Shown here: one piece after another, positions 26,229 through 34,988 of the stretch
How positions within the stretch are numbered: the first letter of the stretch is position 1
Layout: the number at the start of each line of letters is the position of its first letter
NCBI GenBank assembly: GCA_027082925.1
Contig: JALWTD010000018.1
Span: forward strand, 1 to 64,000
Reading direction: 5' to 3'
DNA: 64,000 nucleotides
DNA from: Flavobacteriaceae bacterium
GTDB taxonomy: Bacteria; Bacteroidota; Bacteroidia; Flavobacteriales; Flavobacteriaceae
Program-made: the position numbers and the translations under genes
The notes under the pieces: generated by a model
Told to the model about the DNA's origin: nothing
The model's database searches: none
Seen by the model: only the letters and a program-made list of their open reading frames with translations

Positions 26229-26827
26229 AAGCAAAACAATACAATCAATTATTTGATGAACTAATTAAACAATACCATATAATAGACGATGTTGATCAAC
26301 CATTTGAAAACCCTTACCCAAAGGATTCTTTTGAACACTTATTATACAGAAAATGTTGGATAGATACTGTACAATGGCATTACGAAGATATTATACGTTT
26401 ACCAGACATTAATCCGGTAGAAGCCTTGGCTTTAAAAAGAAAAATAGATGCTTCAAATCAAGACAGAACAGATATGGTAGAGTATATTGATAGCTATTTT
26501 TTGAATAAATTTAAAGATGTTAATGTAAAAGAAGGTGCAAAAATTAATTCAGAAACACCAGCTTGGGCAATAGACAGGTTATCTATTTTAGCTTTAAAAA
26601 TATATCATATGAACGAAGAAGCAACCAGAGAATCTGCTTCTGAAACACACAGGGCGAACTGTCAAAAAAAATTAGACGTTTTATTAGAACAACGAGTTGA
26701 TTTGTCTACAGCAATTGATGATTTATTAGCCGATATTGCATCAGGAGAAAAATATATGAAAGTATACAAGCAAATGAAAATGTATAATGATGACGAATTA
26801 AATCCAATGCTTTATAAAAAGAAATAA
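26225..26827 (+). CDS. DUF4254 domain-containing protein
   Basis: 200 residues, soluble and all-helical. It matches the DUF4254 family of Bacteroidota: HLLYRKCWIDTVQWHYED near the start, a conserved LALKRKIDASNQDRTD helix and TPAWAIDRLSILALKIYHM. The family is often encoded beside GT9 heptosyltransferases, which hints at a role in LPS assembly, but no activity is known. Here it overlaps the methylase gene (ATGA) and is coupled to DUF3089 by a TAATG overlap. Confidence 0.88.
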   Translation: MKAKQYNQLFDELIKQYHIIDDVDQPFENPYPKDSFEHLLYRKCWIDTVQWHYEDIIRLPDINPVEALALKRKIDASNQDRTDMVEYIDSYFLNKFKDVNVKEGAKINSETPAWAIDRLSILALKIYHMNEEATRESASETHRANCQKKLDVLLEQRVDLSTAIDDLLADIASGEKYMKVYKQMKMYNDDELNPMLYKKK

Positions 26828-27870
26828 TGGCTTCCAAAATCAGATTTTCATGGGGTAGAATTTTTTTTCTAATCGCTTTGCTAGGGCTAGGTAGCTGTAA
26901 AACAATAACAATTCCCTCGTACAACGCTCAAAAACCACCTCCAAAACCAGATTATACAAAAGAGCGTTCTTGGGCGGTTTTACCAACAGCATATCCGGAA
27001 AATTTAAAACATTGGCAAACAGTAGATTCTTTGTTTGCAGACGTGTTTTACATTTACCCAACGTTAAATGTAGAAAGAGAAGATTTAAGATGGAACATTC
27101 CTGTAACAGATGTAAAACAGCATGACAAAATAATAAATAAAGCGGTTTATTTTCAAGCGTCGGCATTTATAAATGCGGGTGAATTATATGTTCCTATATA
27201 TCGGCAAGCTCATTTAAGAGCATATTTTTCGCCATACAATAAAAATGAAGGAAAAAAAGCACTAGACTTAGCTTATAGTGATGTAAAAGACGCCTTTGAA
27301 GTGTATTTAAAAAAATACAATAACGGAAAACCAATAATTATTGCAGCACATAGCCAAGGAACAACGCATGCCATTAGATTGCTAAAAGATTTTTTTGATG
27401 GAAAACCGCTTCAAAATAAATTGATTATAGCATATTTACCTGGAATAGGGATAAAAAAAGAGGTGTTTAAATATATTCCGCTTCTTACAAGTCCTACGCA
27501 AACAGGAGGTTTTGTTACTTGGAATACGTACAAAAAAAATTACTATCCAAAGAGTTACGATTTGTGGTTTAAAGGAAAGGCTGTTACAAATCCTATAACT
27601 TGGGATAACACCTTAGAAACAAACCGTGATACACATAAAGGGTTTTTATTTACAAATGGGAAACTGTATAAACACGCCCTTAAAGTATATGTAAAAGATG
27701 GCCTTTTATGGACAACATTACCTCGTTTTCCATATCGTATTTTTGCTTTGAGAAAGAAGCGTTACCATACCGGAGATATTAATTTGTTTTGGGAAGATAT
27801 TAGAGAAAACGCTGTTTTACGTGTACAGTCGTATTTCGAAAAAACAAAAAAGCAGTACTATACTAATTAA
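26827..27870 (+). CDS. DUF3089 alpha/beta-hydrolase-like lipoprotein
   Basis: 347 residues. A signal peptide with lipobox LGSC (Cys about 24) is followed by a DUF3089 domain. The nucleophile elbow is AAHSQGTTHA (Ser about 175), and the typical early segments DVFYIYPTL and FQASAFINAGELYVPIYRQA are present. Members resemble lipases/esterases; the substrate is unknown. It starts in the DUF4254 stop codon, so it belongs to the same transcript. Confidence 0.9.
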   Translation: MASKIRFSWGRIFFLIALLGLGSCKTITIPSYNAQKPPPKPDYTKERSWAVLPTAYPENLKHWQTVDSLFADVFYIYPTLNVEREDLRWNIPVTDVKQHDKIINKAVYFQASAFINAGELYVPIYRQAHLRAYFSPYNKNEGKKALDLAYSDVKDAFEVYLKKYNNGKPIIIAAHSQGTTHAIRLLKDFFDGKPLQNKLIIAYLPGIGIKKEVFKYIPLLTSPTQTGGFVTWNTYKKNYYPKSYDLWFKGKAVTNPITWDNTLETNRDTHKGFLFTNGKLYKHALKVYVKDGLLWTTLPRFPYRIFALRKKRYHTGDINLFWEDIRENAVLRVQSYFEKTKKQYYTN

Positions 27871-27885
27871 TTATTTTCGAGTAAC

Positions 27886-27924
27886 AAAAAAGCAGTTTAA
27901 TCGTCAAAAGTTAAACGCTTTTTT
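27886..27924 (+). terminator. Hairpin ending in a T run directly before an ATG
   Basis: An imperfect inverted repeat (27886-27900 with 27911-27924, one bulged A, 10-base loop) ends in a T run that touches the ATG of the DUF4252 gene at 27925. It looks like the terminator of the preceding operon but also covers the translation start of the next gene. Confidence 0.55.
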
Positions 27925-28398
27925 ATGAAAAAATATACATTAATTTTAGTTCTGGTAATTTTATTTAGTTCTTGCGCTTCTAGATCAACCTTCAATACTT
28001 TTTATATTGAAAATAAACACCATAGTGAGTTTTCTGCAAGTGCACCTGCCTTTTTAGCTAACTTATTTATTCCGAAAAACGATACTGAAATGCTTAAAAG
28101 GTTATTAAAAAAAGTGAAGCATTACAAATTCATGGTGTTTTCAGAAGAATCGAATTTCTTAAATCAAAAATTTAACAGATTTATACAATCTAAAAAATAC
28201 ATACCTGTTTTTAGAATAAATCAAGCCGGTGAAGAGGTTAAGTTTTATGTGTTAAAAAGCAAAAACAGAATAAAAGAAATTGTTATGAAAATTAATAGTG
28301 ATGATGCAGTTATTGTGTTAGATTTAAAGACTAATATTTTAGAAAGTGATTTTAATAATTTTGCAGGAGAAGCCGTTTATAAAGTTACAATTAACTAA
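27925..28398 (+). CDS. DUF4252-type small lipoprotein
   Basis: 157 residues. A signal peptide ends in lipobox FSSC (Cys about 17). The rest has the alpha/beta layout of DUF4252 lipoproteins of Bacteroidota: a short helix MLKRLLKKVKHYKFMVFSE, then KYIPVFRINQAGEEVKFYV and EIVMKINSDDAVIVLDLKT. Function unknown; relatives are often found with ECF sigma/anti-sigma genes, but none is adjacent here. It converges with the Spx/ArsC gene with a 4-base overlap of coding ends. Confidence 0.75.
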   Translation: MKKYTLILVLVILFSSCASRSTFNTFYIENKHHSEFSASAPAFLANLFIPKNDTEMLKRLLKKVKHYKFMVFSEESNFLNQKFNRFIQSKKYIPVFRINQAGEEVKFYVLKSKNRIKEIVMKINSDDAVIVLDLKTNILESDFNNFAGEAVYKVTIN

Positions 28399-28727
28399 GG
28401 TTTATCAACTCTTTTTTTAGTATTTCCAACAAGTACCTCGTTATTATTAACAATAACAGGGCGTTTTAAAAAAGTATATTCATCTAAAATTAACTGACGA
28501 TAATCTTTTTCAGATAAAGTTTGATTTTTTAAATCCATTTGCTTGTATTTTTTAGCTCTTTTACTAAATAATACTTCATAGCTTTTGGTTAACAAGTACA
28601 AATCGTCTAGTTGTTTAGCCGTAATTGGGCTTGTTTTTATTTCTTGTAGTTCAAATAACGATGTATCAAATTCTTTTAAAATTCTTCTACACGTATCACA
28701 GGTTTTTAAATAATAAATTTTCTTCAT
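28395..28727 (-). CDS. ArsC/Spx-family thioredoxin-fold protein
   Basis: 110 residues. The N-terminal CxxC (Cys10-Asp-Thr-Cys13, in YLKTCDTCRRI) and the late RPVIVNNNEVLVG segment fit the ArsC/Spx/YffB family. The CxxC and the absence of the RNA polymerase contact tail make a reductase-like or YffB-like role more likely than Spx regulation. Arsenate reduction is the name-giving activity but is not shown by the sequence; no arsenic genes are near. Confidence 0.85.
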   Translation of the reverse strand: MKKIYYLKTCDTCRRILKEFDTSLFELQEIKTSPITAKQLDDLYLLTKSYEVLFSKRAKKYKQMDLKNQTLSEKDYRQLILDEYTFLKRPVIVNNNEVLVGNTKKRVDKP

Positions 28728-28805
28728 ACCTAAAACTAAAAATTGCTGCAGTAAATGTAGCGTGTTTTTATAAAAAATTAAATACTTTTATGAAAAATAA
28801 AAAAG

Positions 28806-29261
28806 ATGGAATATCAATTTAACATTTTAAATAAAACCCGAAAACTCATACTAAATGCTATTGAAAATTTAACACTGGCACAATTAAATAAAATTCCAAC
28901 AGGGTTTAATAACAATATTGTTTGGAATGTAGGGCATTTAGTAGTTACGCAACAACTATTGTGTTACAAACTCTCGGGCGTTAATTGTTTGGTGTCAGAC
29001 GAAATGATTGAGCGTTTTCAAAAAGGAGCAAAGCCGTCGGGCTCGGTTTCTCAAGAAGAATTTGATACTCTAAAAAACCTCTTTTTAGAGTTGCCGCTTA
29101 TGTTGGAAGAAGATTACGCCAACGAAAAATTCCAAACGTTTCACAGCTATCATACAAGTGTTGACATTTCAATAAACAACATTGATGAGGCTATTGAATT
29201 TAATTCGTATCACGAAGGAATTCATTTAGGAATTATTCTCCAATTAATAAAATTTGTTTAA
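28806..29261 (+). CDS. DinB-like four-helix metal-binding protein
   Basis: 151 residues. The DinB/YfiT fold is shown by its three metal-ligand positions: WNVGHLVVTQQ in helix 2, the FHSYHTS region, and HEGIHLGIIL in the last helix. Proteins of this family include thiol-dependent S-transferases; no substrate can be named. A single gene between the Spx/ArsC and metB genes. Confidence 0.88.
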   Translation: MEYQFNILNKTRKLILNAIENLTLAQLNKIPTGFNNNIVWNVGHLVVTQQLLCYKLSGVNCLVSDEMIERFQKGAKPSGSVSQEEFDTLKNLFLELPLMLEEDYANEKFQTFHSYHTSVDISINNIDEAIEFNSYHEGIHLGIILQLIKFV

Positions 29262-29294
29262 CACCTAGCTAAACTTGTTTTTATTGGTTATTTT

Positions 29295-29328
29295 TTGATA
29301 AAAAAATACAGAAGAATCAATACATTTG
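29295..29328 (+). promoter_or_regulatory. Housekeeping-type promoter of metB
   Basis: TTG (29295-29297), a 23-base spacer and TACATTTG (29321-29328) match the Bacteroidota -33/-7 consensus TTG-N17-23-TAnnTTTG. The start codon is 34 bases beyond. Confidence 0.65.
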
Positions 29329-29362
29329 CCAAATATTATATAAGAATTATAAATCGCATTTT

Positions 29363-30508
29363 ATGAAATTTAATACTAAAACAATTCACGGGAACCAACA
29401 GCATGACCCTTCAACAGGAGCGGTAATGCCACCTATATATCAAACGTCAACATACGCTCAAGCTTCTCCGGGAGATCATAAAGGGTACGAATACTCAAGA
29501 ACAGCAAATCCAACACGAACAGCACTTGAAAACGCATTTGCAAGTATAGAAAACGGAAAGTTTGGCTTGGCTTTTGGGTCGGGGTTAGCGGCCATAGATT
29601 GCGTTATTAAGTTATTAAACCCAGGAGACGAAGTAGTTTCAACCAATGATTTGTACGGAGGTTCTTATAGAATTTTTACCAAAATATTTGAAAATTTAGG
29701 TATTAAATTCCGATTTATTGGAATGGAAAACGCTGAAAAAATAGAAGAATTTATAACAAGCAATACAAAACTTATTTGGGTTGAAACACCTACCAATCCA
29801 ATGATGAATATTATTGATATTGAGGCGGTTTCTAAAGTAGCAAAAAAATACAATATTATTTTGGCGGTTGACAATACATTTGCAACGCCATACTTACAAA
29901 ACCCGTTAGATTTAGGAGCTGATATTGTAATGCATTCGGCTACAAAGTACTTAGGCGGACATTCTGATGTGGTAATGGGAGCTTTGGTTGTAAACGATAA
30001 AGAGTTGGCAGACAAGCTTTATTTTATTCAAAATTCTTGTGGTGCAGTGTGTGGTCCAATGGATAGCTTTTTGGTTTTGAGAGGAATTAAAACATTGCAC
30101 GTTCGTATGCAACGTCATTGTGAAAACGGAAAGGCTGTTGCCGAGTTCTTGGCAAACCATCCTAAAATTGAAAAAGTATATTGGCCAGGGTTTAAGAGTC
30201 ATCCAAATCATGAAGTTGCCAAAAAACAAATGAAAGATTTTGGAGGAATGGTTTCATTTGTAACAAAAGGAAATAAAATAGAAGATGCTTATAAAATAGT
30301 TGAAAATTTAAAGGTGTTTACATTGGCAGAATCTTTAGGTGGTGTAGAATCTCTTAGCGGGCACCCTGCGAGTATGACTCATGCTTCAATACCTAAAGAA
30401 GAAAGAGAAAAAACAGGTGTTGTAGATTCTTTAATTAGACTTAGCGTAGGAATTGAAGATGAAGAAGATTTAATTAATGATTTAAAACAAGCGTTGGATT
30501 TAATTTAA
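29363..30508 (+). CDS. metB: Cystathionine gamma-synthase/lyase family PLP enzyme
   Basis: 381 residues. Fold-type I trans-sulfuration enzyme. The PLP lysine is in SATKYLGGHSDV (about 195); the cofactor and partner-subunit motif YEYSRTANPTR and the C-terminal SLGGVESLSGHPASMTH are intact. It either condenses O-acyl-homoserine with cysteine (gamma-synthase) or splits cystathionine (gamma-lyase); sequence alone does not separate these with confidence. Transcribed alone, with its own promoter and a strong terminator. Confidence 0.92.
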   Translation: MKFNTKTIHGNQQHDPSTGAVMPPIYQTSTYAQASPGDHKGYEYSRTANPTRTALENAFASIENGKFGLAFGSGLAAIDCVIKLLNPGDEVVSTNDLYGGSYRIFTKIFENLGIKFRFIGMENAEKIEEFITSNTKLIWVETPTNPMMNIIDIEAVSKVAKKYNIILAVDNTFATPYLQNPLDLGADIVMHSATKYLGGHSDVVMGALVVNDKELADKLYFIQNSCGAVCGPMDSFLVLRGIKTLHVRMQRHCENGKAVAEFLANHPKIEKVYWPGFKSHPNHEVAKKQMKDFGGMVSFVTKGNKIEDAYKIVENLKVFTLAESLGGVESLSGHPASMTHASIPKEEREKTGVVDSLIRLSVGIEDEEDLINDLKQALDLI

Positions 30509-30530
30509 CAATTGAAATCTACTCGATATA

Positions 30531-30560
30531 AAAAAAGCTACTTTTAAAAGTAGCTTTTTT
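30531..30560 (+). terminator. Terminator of metB
   Basis: A perfect 30-base palindrome (15 + 15) with GCTACT/AGTAGC core, A run before and T run after. It can also serve the converging minus-strand gene at 30585. Confidence 0.9.
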
Positions 30561-30584
30561 TATGATATTATTTTAAGAAAGAGT

Positions 30585-31382
30585 TTAATTTAAATAATAA
30601 ACATACCCTACGTGAAGCCATAATAACCAATCGTTGTATTTGTTTGCCGGATCATCTTTGGCGTTTAAACCATCAATATAATTAGAGAAAAAATATTGCC
30701 AGCGAGATTCTATTAATATATCTGAATATTCACCTATTTTATATCGTGTACCTATACCTAAAGTTGCTGAAAGTGTGGTTCTTGGGTTTACATTAATAGC
30801 TCCAGGAACTCTCCATTTTTCATAAATTAGAGAGATGTCACTCTCCCAATCTCCTAAATCAGATTTTAAATCAGGGTCATAGTAATCAACCATTAAACCA
30901 GCGCTTACATATGGAGACCATTTTAAATCCGGAATTCTTCGAGATCCAAAATCTACAATGTCTACAATGTGAAATTCTAATTGAGCTCCAAAGTTAACAA
31001 TAGAAGCTTTTCCGTGCATAGCACGTAGCTTATCGGCTTCATAAGAAGTTTGACTTTCATCTACATATTTTCCAAAGTGATCTAAGTCGGCAGCCATATA
31101 TGAAAGTTCTGCTCTAACTCTAAAATGCTCTGCAAAATAACTAGTACGTTGATACCATCTATAACGATAATCGGTAAAGTTTAAATAGTAAATAACACCA
31201 ATACCAAATCCAACATTTCCTGAAACGCCACTTGAAAAATCATATCTTTGACCGTAATCGGTACTAAAAGATGCTGCACCTGAAATAAATCCGACCTCAT
31301 GACTACTGTAATCTTGTGCGTATAAATTTGAGGCTAAGAAAAATAAAAAGATAGAGGTTACTATTTTTAGAAGTCTTTTCAA
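30585..31382 (-). CDS. Outer-membrane beta-barrel protein of unknown function
   Basis: 265 residues. A signal peptide (cleavage after NLYAQ, about 22) is followed by alternating hydrophobic strands rich in Tyr/Trp (for example VGFGIGVIYYLNF, FRVRAELSYMAADL) and a C-terminal strand WLHVGYVYYLN. This suggests an 8-10-strand barrel. It recalls flavobacterial barrels related to PorG-like proteins, but I cannot assign a family. It lies 64 bases after the Ig-like lipoprotein gene on the same strand. Confidence 0.7.
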   Translation of the reverse strand: MKRLLKIVTSIFLFFLASNLYAQDYSSHEVGFISGAASFSTDYGQRYDFSSGVSGNVGFGIGVIYYLNFTDYRYRWYQRTSYFAEHFRVRAELSYMAADLDHFGKYVDESQTSYEADKLRAMHGKASIVNFGAQLEFHIVDIVDFGSRRIPDLKWSPYVSAGLMVDYYDPDLKSDLGDWESDISLIYEKWRVPGAINVNPRTTLSATLGIGTRYKIGEYSDILIESRWQYFFSNYIDGLNAKDDPANKYNDWLLWLHVGYVYYLN

Positions 31383-31446
31383 TTTTGGTAATTTTAATAG
31401 GGTTTAAATTTAAAGATAAAAATTAAAAATTTCGGTTCAAATATAG

Positions 31447-33048
31447 TTAATCTAAATTAAACACTTCATTTATATCCCAATTCGCTCTTAACTCGATGGT
31501 TTTTTTTAGGTATTTTACAACTTCTGGTTGTCTTTTATCTAAAAAACTTCCGGTATCCCAACGACCATTATTATTTTTGTCTATAATAATTCGCACTACA
31601 TATTCTCCGGGAGGCAACAAATTAAATGTTACTTTCTTGGCTTGTTTGATTTTTGCTCGTCTAACAACTTCCTTTTTACTGTCTATTAACTCAATAATTA
31701 AAGAGGCGTTACTGCTAATTTTTGGAATAATATTTAGATTCCCGTAATCTTCAACAGTTCTAGTATTTGTTTTGTACTTAATGGTGTCATTTGTTACTCC
31801 AAAAATATCAGTTATAGCCTTAGGTAATAACTCAAAATGGTACTTATTATTGTATTTTTTATCAAAATTTAAATACAATTTTGTGTCAGATTTAGTTAAA
31901 AAAGTATTGAATTTTACGGCAGCAGAATCTTTGTCGATAATCTTTATAAGCGAAGTGTCTATTTTTGCTATTGGCACGTTACTAGATATAGAAAAGGTAT
32001 CTAATAAATGTAAAACTTGCCCGGTATTGTTACTTATTTTAAGCGAATCAATTTTTGAGTTACGAGTTTTTACTACAAACGTATTTGAATATGCTCCTTT
32101 TGAAACAGAAAATTGAAGAGAGTCAGATTTAAAAGGAGTGTACCAGTAATTTATAGTATCCTTATTTTTTTCAAAAACGATTTCAGACTTAAAATTAGAA
32201 GGTACTTCAGATAAGAGATCTATTTTTAAATTTCTTGCGTCGCCTTCATACCCAAAAATAAGATGTCCTTTAGAGGTTTCTTTAGGATTAAAAACTTTTA
32301 AGTTTAAGGTTTCTTTAAAAATAGAAATTGTATATTTTTTATCGGTAGGAAGTGTAATCGTATCGCTTACAAATCCTATTTTATCTGTTTTAGGATTGTA
32401 TATTTTATTATTGTTAGCATCTTTAAGAGCAATAAGCAGATACTTTCCGGCACGTAAGTTTGTTAACTCAAACAAAGTGCTGTCTAAGGTATTGGCAATA
32501 TAGCTTGGTTTTTCTTTGTATATAATAGAATCAGTAAAAGTATCGGTGTATTCATACAGCATTACATCAATATTTTTTACAGATTCTTTTACAATTGGGT
32601 CTGAAACTTCTCCTGTTAAATTCAAAGAGTCAATGTAGCTTCCTGTAGAAAAGACATATTTAAAATTCCCTAATTTATTTCCTTCATTATTATCAACAAT
32701 ACTATTTCCAAAATTAAAGGCATAGGTTGTATTCTTCTTTAGGGTATCAACTATTTTTATGGTAATAAATTTACTTGCTGTACCTACAGGAGTAATAATA
32801 GGGTTGTTTTTTTGAGGAGGAGATACCACCAAATTTTTGGTTACTTCATTTAACTTAATATATTCATCAAAATAAATTTTAATTTTATTTCCTTTAAAGT
32901 TTACGGTTTCTTCTGCCGGAATGGTTTTAATAAGAACAGGAGGAATGGTGTCTTTTGCTCCGCCGGTAGGTCTTCCTCTTCGAGCACAGCTAAAAAAAGC
33001 GCTTTGTAAAATTAGAATTAATAAAAATGTAGAAATCGAATACTTCAT
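31447..33048 (-). CDS. Ig-like (Big_5/SbsA-type) domain lipoprotein
   Basis: 533 residues. The lipobox is FFSC (Cys about 21), then RRGRPTGGAKDTIPP, the usual lead into an SbsA-type Ig-like domain (about 35-135; ETVNFKGNKIKIYFDEYI). Later parts contain prealbumin-like segments, including NKNNGRWDTGSF near the C-terminus. A conserved envelope lipoprotein of Bacteroidota with no proven role. Gene order comF - this gene - barrel protein is a single minus-strand series. Confidence 0.85.
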   Translation of the reverse strand: MKYSISTFLLILILQSAFFSCARRGRPTGGAKDTIPPVLIKTIPAEETVNFKGNKIKIYFDEYIKLNEVTKNLVVSPPQKNNPIITPVGTASKFITIKIVDTLKKNTTYAFNFGNSIVDNNEGNKLGNFKYVFSTGSYIDSLNLTGEVSDPIVKESVKNIDVMLYEYTDTFTDSIIYKEKPSYIANTLDSTLFELTNLRAGKYLLIALKDANNNKIYNPKTDKIGFVSDTITLPTDKKYTISIFKETLNLKVFNPKETSKGHLIFGYEGDARNLKIDLLSEVPSNFKSEIVFEKNKDTINYWYTPFKSDSLQFSVSKGAYSNTFVVKTRNSKIDSLKISNNTGQVLHLLDTFSISSNVPIAKIDTSLIKIIDKDSAAVKFNTFLTKSDTKLYLNFDKKYNNKYHFELLPKAITDIFGVTNDTIKYKTNTRTVEDYGNLNIIPKISSNASLIIELIDSKKEVVRRAKIKQAKKVTFNLLPPGEYVVRIIIDKNNNGRWDTGSFLDKRQPEVVKYLKKTIELRANWDINEVFNLD

Positions 33049-33131
33049 TAGGTTCTATATTATGTTGCAAAATAACAATTAATTTATTAAAAAAGGGATA
33101 TTAGCAATGTACAAAGTTAGTTTATAAATGC

Positions 33132-33818
33132 TTATTTTGTATAAGCCATACAAGCAATGCTTATTTTAACATCTTTAATATTAAGTAGTGCATTGCAACA
33201 AGCCTCTAGTGTGGCTCCGGTAGTAATAATATCGTCAATTAAAAGGATGTGTTTTCCTTCCAACTTAGAAGCGTTTTGAATAACAAATAATTCTTGAACA
33301 TTTTTCCATCGTTCCAGTCGTAACTTTTTGGTTTGTGTTTTAGTTGAAGAAACTTTTAATAACACATTGTCTATATACGGAATGTTTAATTTAGAAGATA
33401 GTTGTTTTCCAAATTTTGTAAGTTGGTTATATCCTCTTTTTTTTAATTTTTTTTGATGTAAAGGAACCGGAATAATTGCATTAACAGTAGAGTATAAACG
33501 GCTGTTAACAAGCTCATCACCTAACCAATTTCCAATAAAAATACCTACATTTTGTTGGTTATTATACTTTAATTCGTGAATTAACTGTTGCACTTTCCCT
33601 TTTTTTCTAAAATAGAAAAGAGCTGTAGCATTCTCAATAGGAATACGGCCGTAAAAAGATTTTTTCACCAAATTCTCTTTTTCAATGCTAAAATGTGTTA
33701 GTGGTAATTCATGCCTACAAGCAATACACACTACAAATTCTTGTGTGGTTAATGGCTCTTTACAGCAAAGGCATACTTCTGGAAAAAACAGGTTAATAAT
33801 TTCTTTAAAAAAAATCAC
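33132..33818 (-). CDS. comF: ComF family protein
   Basis: 228 residues. An N-terminal zinc-ribbon with two Cys pairs (CLCC at 16-19, CIAC at 31-34) precedes a phosphoribosyltransferase-like domain with the PRPP loop LLIDDIITTGAT and YNQLTKFGKQL. ComF homologues are needed for DNA uptake in naturally competent bacteria; the phosphoribosyl substrate is unknown. Expected to be cytoplasmic. Confidence 0.93.
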   Translation of the reverse strand: MIFFKEIINLFFPEVCLCCKEPLTTQEFVVCIACRHELPLTHFSIEKENLVKKSFYGRIPIENATALFYFRKKGKVQQLIHELKYNNQQNVGIFIGNWLGDELVNSRLYSTVNAIIPVPLHQKKLKKRGYNQLTKFGKQLSSKLNIPYIDNVLLKVSSTKTQTKKLRLERWKNVQELFVIQNASKLEGKHILLIDDIITTGATLEACCNALLNIKDVKISIACMAYTK

Positions 33819-33946
33819 AGCAAAATTTTAGTTAAAGGTACAATTTATTGCTTAAATCTAACGGATGATGTATGATTTAATACGAGTTATTTGTTTTTGT
33901 TGACATAAAAATAACATTAAAAATTATTTAATACTTATAAATAATT

Positions 33947-33954
33947 TATCTTTG
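33947..33954 (+). promoter_or_regulatory. -7 promoter element for the coiled-coil protein gene
   Basis: TATCTTTG, 39 bases before the ATG at 33994. Confidence 0.5.
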
Positions 33955-33993
33955 CTTTTTACGTTAAGTTATTAATAATCTAATATTTGAGTG

Positions 33994-34878
33994 ATGGAAG
34001 ACAACAAAAAATCGAATAACAAGCTTATTGTTATTGTGTTAGCAGTTTTATTAGTAGGTGTTTTAGCATACACTGTTTACAACAACAGCGAGCACAAAAA
34101 GCTTACAAATGCAATTGAAGAAGAAAAATTAGAAATTGAGCAAAATTTAGATAGCATGATTGTGAAGTACGAAGATGCTATAGCTCAAAATACCTCAATG
34201 TCTAACGAATTGGCTTTAGAGAGAGACAGAATTATTGCTTTAAGAGATTCTGTAAAATCATTAAAATCGGCTAATTATAGACTAATTCGTCGTTACAGAA
34301 GACAAATTTCAAAACTGGAAGAAACAAACAGACGCTTGTTTTTTATGAACGATTCATTAACAACAGTAAATCAGTTGCTTTCGGTTAATTTAGATAGTGC
34401 AAATGTTAAAATTTCAGAGCAACTAGCTAAAAACGATACATTATCGTTAAAAAATATGGAATTGTCAGAAAAGGTAGCTTTAGGAGCTTTACTTAGAATA
34501 AGTGCTTCTAAAATGATGGCAATGCGTGAGCGTAACAACGGTAAATTAGTTGCTACAACCAAAGCGAGAAATACCGATGCTTTTAGAGTTAACTTTACCA
34601 TAGCAAAAAATGAAATTTCAGAGCAAGGAGAGCGTAAAGCATACATTCAAATTGTAGACCCAAGAGGTACTACACTTGCTAAAAAAGACGAGTTTACATT
34701 ACCTGATGAAACAATTGTTTCTTACAGTGATGAAACTACCGTAAACTATTTAAATGATGCTGTTGACGTTATTTCTTTAATAGAAGTAGACAGAAAATAC
34801 ATGCAAAAAGGAACGTATACACTTAATGTATATTTAGAAAACAGACTAGTTGGAACTACTAAAATTACACTTAAGTAA
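33994..34878 (+). CDS. Membrane-anchored coiled-coil protein of unknown function
   Basis: 294 residues, starting at the ATG (a GTG lies one codon upstream). One membrane helix near the N-terminus (about 10-28, LIVIVLAVLLVGVLAYTV) is followed by a long periplasmic coiled coil (about 35-160) with many charged heptads, then a beta-rich C-terminal domain (about 175-294; YIQIVDPRGTTLAKK, GTYTLNVYLENRLVG) that could bind a partner. It resembles conserved flavobacterial proteins next to glyS, without known function. It has its own promoter and terminator. Confidence 0.7.
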   Translation: MEDNKKSNNKLIVIVLAVLLVGVLAYTVYNNSEHKKLTNAIEEEKLEIEQNLDSMIVKYEDAIAQNTSMSNELALERDRIIALRDSVKSLKSANYRLIRRYRRQISKLEETNRRLFFMNDSLTTVNQLLSVNLDSANVKISEQLAKNDTLSLKNMELSEKVALGALLRISASKMMAMRERNNGKLVATTKARNTDAFRVNFTIAKNEISEQGERKAYIQIVDPRGTTLAKKDEFTLPDETIVSYSDETTVNYLNDAVDVISLIEVDRKYMQKGTYTLNVYLENRLVGTTKITLK

Positions 34879-34919
34879 AAAGGTAACTCCAAGTTTATAT
34901 TATTTAATGTTTTATTTTT

Positions 34920-34947
34920 AGCGGAAATAGTTAAAGCTATTTCCGCT
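34920..34947 (+). terminator. Terminator of the coiled-coil protein gene
   Basis: A perfect 11-bp stem (34920-34930 with 34937-34947), 6-base loop, followed by a T-rich run. Confidence 0.9.
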
Positions 34948-34976
34948 TTTTTATTTTTTAGAACTAAAACCTTTCC

Positions 34977-34984
34977 TATTTTTG
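34977..34984 (+). promoter_or_regulatory. -7 promoter element of glyS, 4 bases from the ATG
   Basis: TATTTTTG followed by only CAGT before the start codon at 34989. With the usual spacing the mRNA would start at or next to the ATG. Confidence 0.6.
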
Positions 34985-34988
34985 CAGT

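Noticed and set aside
28395-28727. Arsenic-resistance locus
   Set aside because: Only an ArsC/Spx-fold protein is present; no arsR, acr3 or arsB nearby.
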